Shown here: positions 40,862 through 51,426 of the stretch, one piece after another
Position numbering within the stretch: the stretch's first letter is position 1
Layout: each line of letters begins with the position of its first letter
Assembly (NCBI GenBank): GCA_003550325.1
Contig: QKWP01001226.1
Coordinates: 64,458 to 128,457 of the forward strand
From: Gigaspora rosea
Lineage: Eukaryota > Glomeromycota > Glomeromycetes > Diversisporales > Gigasporaceae
DNA length: 64,000 bases
Direction of reading: 5' to 3'
The notes under the pieces: generated by a model
The model's input: only the letters and a program-made list of their open reading frames with translations
The model's database searches: none
What the model was told of the DNA's origin: nothing
Made by a program: the position numbers and the translations under genes

Positions 40862-42537
40862 TAGGTTCCGAAGTTTGATCCGGGTTTGATTTGAGTTTGA
40901 TCAAACCCCAAATCAAACCAAACTCAAACTATAAATTTTATAAAGTTTGAGATCAAACCCAAATTCAAATAAAAAATAATCAAATTCAAACCAAACCCAA
41001 ATACTATACTAAGTTTGTTTTGAGTTTGATTTGAAGTTTGCAAACTAGTTTGAGTTTGAATGACATATATATATTTTTATATTTTAAATGATAATCAGCC
41101 TGTCAACTGGAGAGTAATCATAGGCGAAATGTGGCATGCTTCCATTTAAAACTTTTTTTCTTACTAAGTTAATGATACATGTCCACTAATTGAAAGTTGT
41201 AGAGCTCGTCGAGACACATCTAACAATGGTTAGATCATCTAAATCTGCCCGGTGGATGGCGAGATATTGTCAAAAAACGATTGGCCGACTATATAAAACT
41301 TAGTAATCAGATTACATATGAAAATCACTATAGACAAAATGTGACGTTCTTCCATCTAAAACTATTTTTCTTTCTAAGATAATGATACATGTCCACTAAT
41401 TGAAAGTTGTAGAGCTCGTTGAGACGCGTCTAACAGTGGTTAGATCATCCAAATCCGCCCACTGGATGGCGAGATATCGTCAAAAAACGATTGGCCGACT
41501 ATATAAAACTCAAAGATGCAGATTACATATGAAAATCACTATAGGCGAAATGTGGCGTTCTTCCATCTAACACTTTTTTTCTTACTAAGTTAACGATACT
41601 TGTCCACTAATTGAAAGTCATAGAGCTCGTCAAGACACACCTAAAGGTGGTTAGATAATCCAAATCGGCCCAGTGGATGGCGAGATATCGTTGAAAAACG
41701 ATTGGCCGACTATATAAAATCTCTATGCAAACAATATGGAGTGCTCCGTATTAAAAGGTCCCATTTTTACATTTATCTCATTTTGAGATAATTGAGTTTA
41801 ACCATTTGTTTTGATTTTCGGACTGATTCGGGATTAATTAAATTTCACGATTTTGATTGGTTAAAGAAGGCAGGTGACTATCGGATAATCTCGTGACGTG
41901 TTGGCTCTACGCAGCCTCATGTAATTTTTCTTTTTAAATTATCTTGATTTTTTATTATGCAAATCAACTTTTATTAATAATTGAAAAATATCAATTATGT
42001 CAAAATTTACATGAATTTAATAAAAACTCATTTTTCAAAAAATTGTAAAAATGGGCCCTTTTAATACGGAGCACTCCATATTTGTTTATATAGAGATTTT
42101 ATATAGTCGGCCAATCGTTTTTCGACGATATCTCGCCATCCACTGGGCCGATTTGGATGATCTAACCACTGTTAGATGCATCTCGACGAGCTCTACAATT
42201 TTCAATTAGTGGCATGTATCATTAACTTAGTAAGAAAAAAGTTTTAGATGGAAGCACGCCACATTTCGCCTATAGTAATTTTCATATGATCACTCTCTAG
42301 TTGACTGGCAGATTATCAATTAAAATATAAAAATATATTTATATTATTCAAACTCAAACTAGTTTGCAAACTTCAAACTCAAAATTCAAACCAAACTCAA
42401 ATTTAACTAAAAAGTTTGCTTCAAATCAAACTCAAATATTTTTTTTAATCATAGTTTGGGTTTGGGTTTGATTTCAAATCAAATCAAACCCAAATCTGAC
42501 CTAAAGTTTGATTTGATCCAGGTTTGTAGGAACCCTA
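40862..42537. mobile_element. 1.7-kb foldback element with perfect 8-bp TSD
   Basis: Flanked by GGTTCTTC at 40854-40861 and 42538-42545. Starts TAGGTTCC and ends GGAACCCTA. The outer arms are CAAACTCAAACC/GGTTTGAGTTTG arrays (40870-41060 and 42350-42520). Inside lie inverted arms containing GGCGAAATGTGGC, TAGAGCTCGTCGAGAC and GGATGGCGAGATAT. The left arm carries three tandem copies of a roughly 208-bp block (starting about 41112, 41320 and 41530), the right arm one. The inner arms (CTCCGTATTAAAAGG at about 41747 and its inverse at about 42060) close the hairpin. The 8-bp TSD suggests a hAT-type integration mechanism. No ORF with motifs. Confidence 0.88.
41112..41725. repeat. Three tandem blocks of about 208 bp in the foldback left arm
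   Basis: Each begins AATCAYTATAGGCGAAATGT (or close) and ends AACGATTGGCCGACTATATA. The right arm has one inverted copy (42095-42290), so the left arm has been amplified asymmetrically. Confidence 0.88.
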
Positions 42538-42545
42538 GGTTCTTC

Positions 42546-42950
42546 AATTTCTGAACAACTAAAAAATTTCTATTATTACATAATAATGACCTACAAATCC
42601 TTATATCACCCTTAATAAGTAATAAGAATACTAAATAAGGTTTTTATAGCTGATAAAAATTAGATTCTATAATTACTAGGTAAATTAATTAGTTCACTGA
42701 TTTTGTACAAAATTAAATTACAATAATCCTTTAAAGAATATAAGAAATTATAAAAAAATCAAACTTATTTAAAATTAGCAGATGTTTTGTATCTTACTTA
42801 TTTTCTTTATTATTTATCATATCAATTTCAAATAAAAGAAGATTAATTGTTGTAGAAAGAGTCTGGATAGTGAAAAGCAATTAAACAAAAGATAAGTCAA
42901 TTTGTTATAATCTTGTAACCATAGCAGATAGTTTTCTTAGATTTTAAAAT
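42546..42950. other. AT-rich spacer between foldbacks
   Basis: No feature seen. Confidence 0.35.
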
Positions 42951-42959
42951 GTATAGAAA

Positions 42960-43616
42960 CAGGGATGGCACATCACAATGTCCAATTGGTTTCAATTTTT
43001 TTAGGACATATGTCCATTTTCAATTGGACATATGTCCAAAAAACATTTAATTAGTAATTCGTGAGAGATGGAAAGAATTACTATAGTAATACTATATATA
43101 CATGAAGGGATATTAAATATAATAAAAACAATTAATCCTATAATCTGGAGCCGGAATTGAAATTTCTCAATTTCAGTCAAGCTAATATCTTTTGTATTTC
43201 TAACAAAACTTGTAGAGGCGATTTTTCTCTTTCTAATGGTAGTAAAATCATCAAAATTGGCCTGATAGTTCGTGAGATATTCTTATTTTTGTCTTGGTGA
43301 TTATATGAAATTTTCTTTGCAAATCTGTAAAGAAATTTCATATAACTACAAAGACTAAAATAAGAATATCTCACGAACTATAAGGCCAATTTTGATGATT
43401 TTACTACCATAGAAAGAGAAAAATCGCTTCTACAAGTTTTGTTAGAAATACAAAAGATGTTAACTTGACAGGAATTGAGAAATTTTAATTCCGGCTTCAG
43501 ATTATGGGTATTAATTGTTTTTACTATTAAATTGCCCCATTTGTATATATAGTAATTCTTTCCATCTCTCACGAATCACGAATTAAACAAATTGGACATA
43601 GTGACATGCCATCCTA
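42960..43616. mobile_element. 657-bp foldback with perfect 9-bp TSD
   Basis: Flanked by GTATAGAAA at 42951-42959 and 43617-43625. The ends AGGGATGGCACATCACAATG and CATAGTGACATGCCATCCTA are inverse, and the arms extend about 300 bp each, leaving a loop of about 20 bp near 43320. The arm core GGTAGTAAAATCATCAAAAT recurs in the foldback at 53774-54340. A 9-bp TSD fits a Mutator-like origin. The two minus-strand ORFs inside are just the two arms. Confidence 0.9.
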
Positions 43617-44418
43617 GTATAGAAATGAAGGGTTTTCTTTCAATAAAGTCTAAAGGTAACTTCTGAAATTAAAGTGTAACTGTGCCGTAAATTCTATGAA
43701 GAAATATCAAAACACTAAGATTAAGAAAGAGAAGAATAAGTAGTTAGAAAAGAAAGGTTGTATATGTGTCTGATTGAAAGAAAATATTGTGAAAAATTTA
43801 AGGAATTAGCTAATATTTAAAACTTTTTTTAAAAAAATAGAAATACCTAATCAAGGCCCTTGTATCCTCTTGCTGGCAAAAAACTATAAAAGTACAATCA
43901 TTAAATAAATTCTTTTGCCATGTTTTCCCTCTGGCTATTTTAATTACCCCGTGACATTAATTTATTGTGCCATAATTGAAGATTGATCGATATAAAACCA
44001 TATAAACAAATAAATAATTTCTTATTGATCTAGTGCTTGAAAAAAATGCTACTCGAAAACAAGACAATAAACTCTAATACACTTTCTATTAGTTCTAATC
44101 TCACTTTAACAATATCATTAATGATACCTCTTTTTTTTATATATCATTTCATAAATTACTGTTAAACCTTTTCAAAATATAATATTAATAAATAAGTTTT
44201 AAGGTAAGGAGATGTTTTACTTACTACAGAATTTTTGAAATGTCGTTAACATTTTGATAAGTGTTTTCGTTATACATAGGCATTTCACAAAATTACTCAA
44301 TAGCATATAAGACTCTACATTTTATTGGTAGAACTAAGAGGAGCGAAGTGAAAGCCTTTTAAGCCTTACTTTTAGTAATGTCCCAGCTCCCACTTCAACT
44401 ATTCAAAATTTTAGGTTT

Positions 44419-44567
44419 ATAACTGTTCTTATAAATTCTGGGACAACTAATAAAAATTGATCGGCTGAACTCGATAAGTTTTTTTATCGAATTACTGTAA
44501 TGCCGACAAAAACTTATCGAATTCAGCCGAATTAATTTCTATCAGTTGTTCCAGAACAGCTGTAATA
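44419..44567. mobile_element. 149-bp hairpin MITE
   Basis: The arms of about 60 bp include CTGGGACAACTAATAAAAAT with GATCGGCTGAACTCGATAAG, and inversely CTTATCGAATTCAGCCGA with ATCAGTTGTTCCAGAACAG. The loop is about 30 bp. No ORF. Confidence 0.78.
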
Positions 44568-44706
44568 ACCAGGATTGAATCTAAATTAGATTCAATTTTC
44601 GGATACCGAAATCTTGGTTTAGACTTTTAATAAATAGAGTTTATTTCTTGTTCCTATATGATCGCATAACAGGTAGTTGACGTTAAAAATTGATTTGTCT
44701 TTATCA

Positions 44707-44812
44707 AATTACTATGAAAAAGGGCGTTATGTTAAAAAGGATGAAATGAAATATTACACGTGAATATCTTTGAAGGCATATAAAGGACAAAAAGTACCAT
44801 GCAAAATATAAA
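44707..44812 (+). pseudogene. Sel1-like repeat fragment
   Basis: The frame reads NYYEKGRYVKKDEMKYYT, a TGA, then ISLKAYKGQKVPCKI. The Y-Y-E-x-G-x-x-V-x-x-D-x-x-K-x-x-x-Y-x-x-x-x-A pattern is a Sel1-like repeat. A single decayed unit without flanking exons. Confidence 0.42.
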
Positions 44813-45230
44813 ATTTTTACAATTCTTTTATGCATGCTCTCAAGTATTTATTTGAGACATTCAAAATTAATAGAATAGCACATTAGTAAAAATTACTTCT
44901 TTGGATCTTTCAAATAATAGATTTGTTTGAGGGAAACGATTAGTAGATACTAAGGGATTTTTCTACATTTTAAAATACATCGATAATATCACATGATTTA
45001 GCGGACCTAAGGGGCCGTAAGTATGATCATATCCCAAATCTAGAATGAAGATTCGTATTACTCACAATATTTTAAGTGTCACTTCTATATACTACCATAT
45101 CTCCTTCATGCCTTTCGTTAATGATTTAAGATAATTTTATAATTTTACGAGTTTGTAAGATTAAAATTAATCTTATTAAAATTGTTAAATGCCAAATCGT
45201 TTATATTTAAAATTTATACTCTTTATTTTT

Positions 45231-45444
45231 TGTCGGGGATGATGCTGAAATTTTGACTTATTTTATTTTGAAATTTTAAATTTTTCGGGGGGGGGGTATT
45301 TTTTTAGTTTTTTTTTAGAATTAGGTTAAAATTTAGGGCTAGTGTTTAAAATAATAGGGTATGGGTGGATCTTAGTAGAGTTTGTATTTTTCTAATTGAG
45401 ACTTTAAACTTCAGCATTATCCGATGTCAGCATTGTCCCCGACA
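45231..45444. mobile_element. MITE with TGTCGGGGAYRATGCTGA ends
   Basis: TGTCGGGGATGATGCTGA at the left and, inverted, TGTCGGGGACAATGCTGA at the right (16 of 18 match). The interior GGATCTTAGTAGAGTTTGTA and AATTGAGACTTTAAAC parallels the element at 26084-26299, although their TIRs differ. A run of nine or ten G occurs at 45288. Confidence 0.78.
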
Positions 45445-45587
45445 TTTTTATTGTATTTTATAGAAAAATACTCTTTGTTTTTTTTTTTGTATGCCCTTAA
45501 AAATTTTTTAAACCAGAGAAAAATGTTCTACACTATAGAATTAAGGATGTTACTTTTTTGAAGTAATTTTTGATAATTGCATATTTA

Positions 45588-45846
45588 CCTGTAGATATTT
45601 TCGATAATATACGGGACAAGTACAATTTTCAGATGGTATGAACAAGCTACAAAAGCATTCTTTGTTTATCTCGAAAAGTTTCATAACGATAAATAAATAC
45701 TCGAAAGCATTATTGTCATGCTGAAATAATGTATATCTGAAGTTATTTACAATAGTTCTAGTGCACATTTTACCACCAGAAAATATCGACATTAAATACA
45801 GTATGAAATCAGAAATATATGTGTTTACGGTTAAGTGTAATATCAA
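45588..45846 (-). CDS. Possible exon of an unknown minus-strand gene
   Basis: The frame reads NNAFEYLFIVMKLFEINKEC and FCSLFIPSENCTCPVYYRKY, then LQ directly before GTAAAT, a plausible donor at 45587-45582. Cys-containing and coding-like. A diverged counterpart lies at 63230-63345 (minus). I do not recognise the family. Other exons may include 46440-46635. Confidence 0.32.
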
Positions 45847-45879
45847 AAAATTTTCAGAAGCAAGATATAAAATTTATGA

Positions 45880-46400
45880 CGATCTATATGCTTTATGAAA
45901 AAAGATAGTTTTCACTTCTAAGCTAACATTGTATCTTACAATATAATTAGTATTCTTTATTATAATAAAAAATTTTTGTTATTTCATATGTTTATAATAT
46001 TTATATTTTTTTCCTTTACGAAAAAACCTTCGATGTATCTTAGATTCGAAATTTGATTGATTGGTATTCACGTTATATCTACATAAATTCAATGCTAAGA
46101 TTCTTTTGCTATACATTTAACATTTAATTATTCTCATCTATTTATTTATTGAATATTTAAAAGATCTAAACTGAATTCGCTTTCAAAACACGTTCGAACC
46201 CAATCATTGCTTAGAGGTTTTTTTTATATATTTTAATATAGCCTCTTGATAATGGCTAAATGGTATTTAAATTTCATTTAGAAAATGTAAAGAGGCTAAT
46301 TTCACTTTATTCTTATTTTCTAACTAAATATTATTTTAACGATTGATTATAAATTATTGATCACAGTTCCGAGATAAAATGCGATTTTGATTTTGATTAT
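45880..46400. repeat. Segment duplicated in inverse at 62640-63150
   Basis: CTGAATTCGCTTTCAAAACA, CGTTCGAACCCAATCATTGC and CAGTTCCGAGATAAAATG are matched in inverse by GCAATGATTGGGTTCGAACG, TGTCTTGAAAGCGAATTC and CATTTTATCT-like sequence near 62640-62810. Similarity extends across about 500 bp with many changes. An old duplication whose copies sit 16 kb apart in opposite orientation. Confidence 0.72.
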
Positions 46401-46439
46401 ATAAACTAATAGTTTGCTACTACTATTTACATTTAAAGT

Positions 46440-46635
46440 TTCTGATATGCATATATTTTTAGTTCCGTTAAAATTTGATAACCTTCTCGTCATTTTTTAA
46501 AAACTTCAGACTTCTCCACTAACCGTTTTTCTGAATCTTTATTCCAATGTTGTTTTGTCAGGTTCACATAAAATTGTGAAGCTTCGTTGTTAATGGGCGG
46601 TTGCATTATTGGATATTCATTTGACTTATAATTAC
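46440..46635 (-). pseudogene. Coding-like exon with one TGA
   Basis: The minus frame reads EYPIMQPPINNEASQFYVNL, TKQHWNKDSEKRLVEKSEVF, KK, then TGA, then REGYQILTELKIYAYQK. An AG at the upstream border could be an acceptor. Composition is clearly protein-like, but I do not recognise it. It lies about 260 bp upstream of the SPRY gene start on the opposite strand and may belong with the ORF at 45588-45846. Confidence 0.42.
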
Positions 46636-46898
46636 ATAATATAGCCTTACCGTACAGTACACTTGATTCATGCTGAAAGAGTACGTAGTTAATATAATAA
46701 CTATATATTACACAACTATCCGCATAATTGATCGTCTATTCACGGACTTTAGTAAGGATTACACAAGATTAAAATTATATCATTTAGCTTGTAACACCTA
46801 GTACAGAATACAAATACGTATATATTGTGTTTGTTAATATTTCTGTAAATTACTTTTGTTCATTAACAAAAGATCTGAATTGATTTTAACCTGCAGCA

Positions 46899-48297
46899 AT
46901 GGGAGATTTAGATTTAAAAACTTCATACAATGATATTGTTTTGCCGACTGCATGGGATATTAAAGACAAATCACCGTTTATTGACATAGATTCAAGTGGA
47001 CTTAAAGTGAATTATACGGGTAATATGAAAATGAGAAATCTTGCAGAAACAAATTTAATGTGCTGCGTAATCATTTCATTTAAAGAATATCATTATAGCC
47101 TTTTAATTTATTAAAAAAAAACTTTAATTAAAGATCCTGATGACTATAAAGCTGCTGTGATTTGAGCAGATCATCCAGTCCCTTCAGAGTGTGGGATATT
47201 TTACTTTGAAATTGAAATTATAAACAAAGGAAAAAATGGGTATCATTAATAATTATTTTGTGAACATTACCTTTGTTATGATTTTTTATAATCCTTTAAT
47301 TCCATTTTCTTAATAGAATGATTGGAGTCGGATATTGTACAAAGCAAGGCGATAAAAAAATAGACGATTCTAATTATATAAATAATATGCTCTTGCCTGG
47401 TAATAACAAATTTTTATTTTATTTTCTTAGTATTATAGATTAACGTCTATATCATATCTTTAGGACAGGAAAACAAGGAAAATGAATCATGGGGGTGTGG
47501 TTATCATGGTGATGACGGATATTCTTTTTATTCGGGAAGTGGTGGGCCATATGATCTATCATATCCTTTTGGATATACTACTGGTGATATAATTGGATGC
47601 TATCTAAATTTTAGAAATGAAATAGTATTTTATACTAAAAATGGAATCAACTTAGGTAACCAACGTTAGAATTAAGTTATATTTTTTAAAACAAATTGAC
47701 AGAAATTTAATCATTTGAAAATATTTTAAGGAATTGCGTGCCAACTACACAGCAATCTCAAAGGCATTCTATATCCTTGTGTCGGATTTAGATCACAAGG
47801 TGGAACAGTAAAAGTGAACTTTGGCAATGAAAATTTTAAATATTCTGGTAAATTTATTCAAAAAGGTTAATGTTTTTGGCTTATTTAAAATTTAATTTTG
47901 TTTATATATATTTCAATTGACAGTGATGACTAATGAAGACATTAATAAAAAATCAAAGAATGCATTAATATTAGAATATCAAGAAAAGGTTTATTTTATT
48001 GTAGATGAATATGAAACTATGTTTGTTAGTTTAATTGAGGATTTAACAAAATCACTAGAAAAAAAAACAAATAATGCATTCGAATTAAGCTACCGAGAAA
48101 AATTATATTTTATTATGGGCAAATATGATGAAGCATCTGAAGATCTAACTAGATTGCTAGAAATTGAACCAGATAATACAATAGCTTTAAGATATAGAGT
48201 TGAAATTAATTATATAATGAAAAGGTATAATGAATCAATTGCTGACTTGGAGAAATTAAACGAAATAATGTATGGGCAAAAGAGGTTTATAAATTAG
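46899..48297 (+). pseudogene. Six-exon SPRY-TPR protein gene with one in-frame TGA
   Basis: I infer exons 46899-47019, 47134-47239, 47317-47399, 47464-47655, 47731-47847 and 47924-48297. All phases join into a 993-nt frame (330 residues). Exons 1-5 form an N-terminal extension and a SPRY domain: [106 protein letters not shown]. Exon 6 carries two or more TPR-like helices (YDEASEDLTRLLEIEPDNT and YNESIADLEKL). The only lesion is TGA at 47163-47165, before A-D-H-P, where relatives have Arg (CGA to TGA). So it is either a very recent pseudogene, a sequencing error or a read-through case. SPRY domains bind partner proteins; paralogues are numerous in glomeromycetes. A dead paralogue lies at 8010-8540. 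Confidence 0.8.
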
Positions 48298-50916
48298 TTA
48301 AGGGGTTGTAAGTATGATATACATTTGTAAATTTTAGTACTGTAGTAGCTTAAAAAAGCTTAGTGTTAGAAGTAAATAATTATTCGATTACTAATTATAT
48401 CAACCACAAGTCTGTAAGTACAGTAAAAAAATTTGTATAGTCAATCACTATAACTAACATGACTTTAAATCACTTTTATTACTATAGCTTGTAAGTACAA
48501 TAAACTAGAATTTTTACAGTAAATCACTATAGAAATTATGTTTATTCTAATACAAATCTAACATAACAATATCTAATCACTTGTATCACCACAATAGTCA
48601 GTAAGAATTTTTTATATAAAATCACTATAGAATTATGTTTATTCTAATATAACATATTTAAATCACTTGTATCAATAGCAAGTAAGTAAACCAGAATTTT
48701 TTATAGTTAATTACTAATAGAAACCATGTTTATTTCAATACAAAACTAACATAACTATATCTAAATTACTTGTGTTACTATAGCTCGTAAGTACAATAAA
48801 ACAGAATTTTTATAGTAAATTACTATAGAAATCATGTTTATTCCAATTCAAAACCAACTTAACCATATCTAAATTACTTGTATTGCCATAATAGTCTGTA
48901 AGAATTTTTTGTAGTAAATCACTATAGAAATCACATTCATTTCAATACAAACCTAATATAACCATATCCAAATTACTTGTATTACTATAGCGAGTAAGTA
49001 CATTAAAGCAGAATTTTTTATAGTAAATTACTATAGAAACCACATTCATTCTAATACAAAACTAATATAACTATATCTAAATTACTTGTATTACTATAGC
49101 TTGTAAGTACAGTAAACAGAATTTTTTATAGTAAATTACTATAGAAATCACATATATTCCAATACAAAACTAACATAACTATATCTAAATAACTTGTATT
49201 ACTATAGCTCGTAAGTACAGTATGTTTATTCTAATACAAAACTAACATAACCATATCTAATCACTTGCATTACTACAATAGTCTGTAAGAATTTTTTATA
49301 TTAAATCACTATAAAATCATAATTATTCCAATACAAAACTGACATATCCATATCTAAATCAATTGTATTACAACAATAGTTAGTAAGTACAGAAACCAAA
49401 ATTTTTTTACAGTAAATCACTTTAGAAGTCACATTCATTTCAATACAAAACTAATATATTCTAAATCACTTGTATACTATAGCAAGTACAGTAAAACAGA
49501 ATTTCTTATAGTAAATTACTACAAAACTCATATTCATTCCAATACAACAATAACATAACTATATCTAAATCACTTGTATTACTACAATAGTTGGTAAGAA
49601 TTTTTACAGTAAATCAACAGTAAATTACTATAAATCATATTTATTCCAACACTAACCATATCTAATTACTTGTATCACTATAGTGAGTAAGTACAGTATA
49701 CCAGAATTTTTTATAGTAAATTACTATAGAAATCATGTTTATTCTAGTATAGTCATATCTAAATCAATTGTATTACTACAATAGTCTATAAGAATTTTTA
49801 TAGTAAATTACTATAGAAATCATATTCATTCCAATACAAACCTACCAAATATAACCATATCTAAATTCCTTGTATCACTATAGCAAGTAAGTATGGTAAA
49901 ACAGAAGTTTTTACATTAAATCACTATAGAAATCATATTTATTCCAATACAAAACTAATATTACAATATCTAAATTACTTGTATCACTACAATAGTCGGT
50001 AAGAATTTTTTACTGTAAATTACTATAAAAATCACTACAAAACTAATATAACCATATCTAATTACTTGTATCACTACAATAGCCTGTAAGAATTTTTTAC
50101 AGCAAATCACTATAGAAATCATGTTTATTTTAATACAAAACTAACATATCTATATCTATATTACTTATATCACCACAATAGGCAGTAAGAATTTTTTACA
50201 GTAAATCACTATAAAAATCACGTTCATTCCAATACAAAACTAAAATAATTATATCTAAATCATTTGTATTACTACAATAGTCAGTAAGAATTTTTTACAA
50301 TCAATCACTATAGAAATTACTATTATTTCAAATATCTAAATCACTTGTATCACTATAGTGAGTAAGTATAGTAAAACAGAATTTTTTTTATTCATTTCAA
50401 TACAAAACTAATATAACTATATCTAAATCACTTGTATCACTATAGCAAGTAAGTATGGTAAAACAGAATTTTTACAGTAAATCACTATAGAAATTACCTT
50501 TATTCCAATACAAAACCAACCTAATCATATCTAAATCACTTGTGTCACTACAATAGTCTGTAAGAATTTTTTATAGTAAAATCACTATAAAAATCATATG
50601 CATTCCAATACAAAGCTAACAACCATATTTAAATCACTTGTATCACTATAATAGTCTGTAAGAATGTAAATTATATAGGAATCGCATTTATTCTAATACA
50701 AAACTAATATAACCTATCTAAATCACTTGTATTACTGTAGTAAGTAAGTATAGTAACTAGAATTTTTTACAGTAAATCACTATAGAAATCACGTTAAATC
50801 ACTTGTATCACTATTAGCAAGTAGGTACAGTAAATTACTATAAAAATTACATTTATTCCAATACAAACTAACATAACCATATCTAAATCATTTGTGCCAC
50901 TATAGCTTATAAGTTA

Positions 50917-51426
50917 GTGTTCTGAGTTGGTAAAAATTTTGCCAATCAATTAGTTGCCAACTATAGTTGGCAACTAATTAATTATTCATATCATATAGTA
51001 TTATTAGATAATTAGCAAATCAAATCCAAGAAATTAACAAAAATCAATCTGACTAAACAGAATATTTCAGAATTATATTAATTAAATGATTAATCAATTA
51101 GTTAAAAATTTTTCAAATTAATTAGTTGGAAAGTTGCAATTAGTTGGTTTTTCAACTAATAATTTGGAATATTATTAGTATTTCAAATTGGTAAAATTTT
51201 TGTTAATTGATTAGTTGCCAACTATAGTTGGCAACTAATTAATTGTTTATATCATATGGCATTATTAGATAAACCCAAGAAATCAACAAGAATCAATTTG
51301 ACTAAATGAAATATCTCAGAATTATATTAATTGAATAATAAATCGATTAGTTGTTTAAATACTTTTCAAATCATTTAGTTGGAAAGTTGGTAACTAGTTG
51401 GTTTTCCAACTAACAATTTGGAACAC
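50917..51426. mobile_element. 510-bp element inserted in the satellite
   Basis: Ends GTGTTCTGAGTTGG and, inverted, GTGTTCCAAATTG. Flanks TAAGTTA and TAAGTAA (50910-50916 and 51427-51433) are a near-identical 7-bp TSD. The body is two direct copies of about 250 bp, each with the palindrome AGTTGCCAACTATAGTTGGC extended by CAATT on both sides. No ORF. Confidence 0.78.

Noticed and set aside
43177..43572. Two similar minus-strand ORFs as paralogous genes
   Set aside because: They are the two arms of the 657-bp foldback.
46186..46210. GTTCGAACCC as a tRNA T arm
   Set aside because: Flanking bases do not form a T stem or acceptor stem, and the inverse copy at 62.8 kb does not either.
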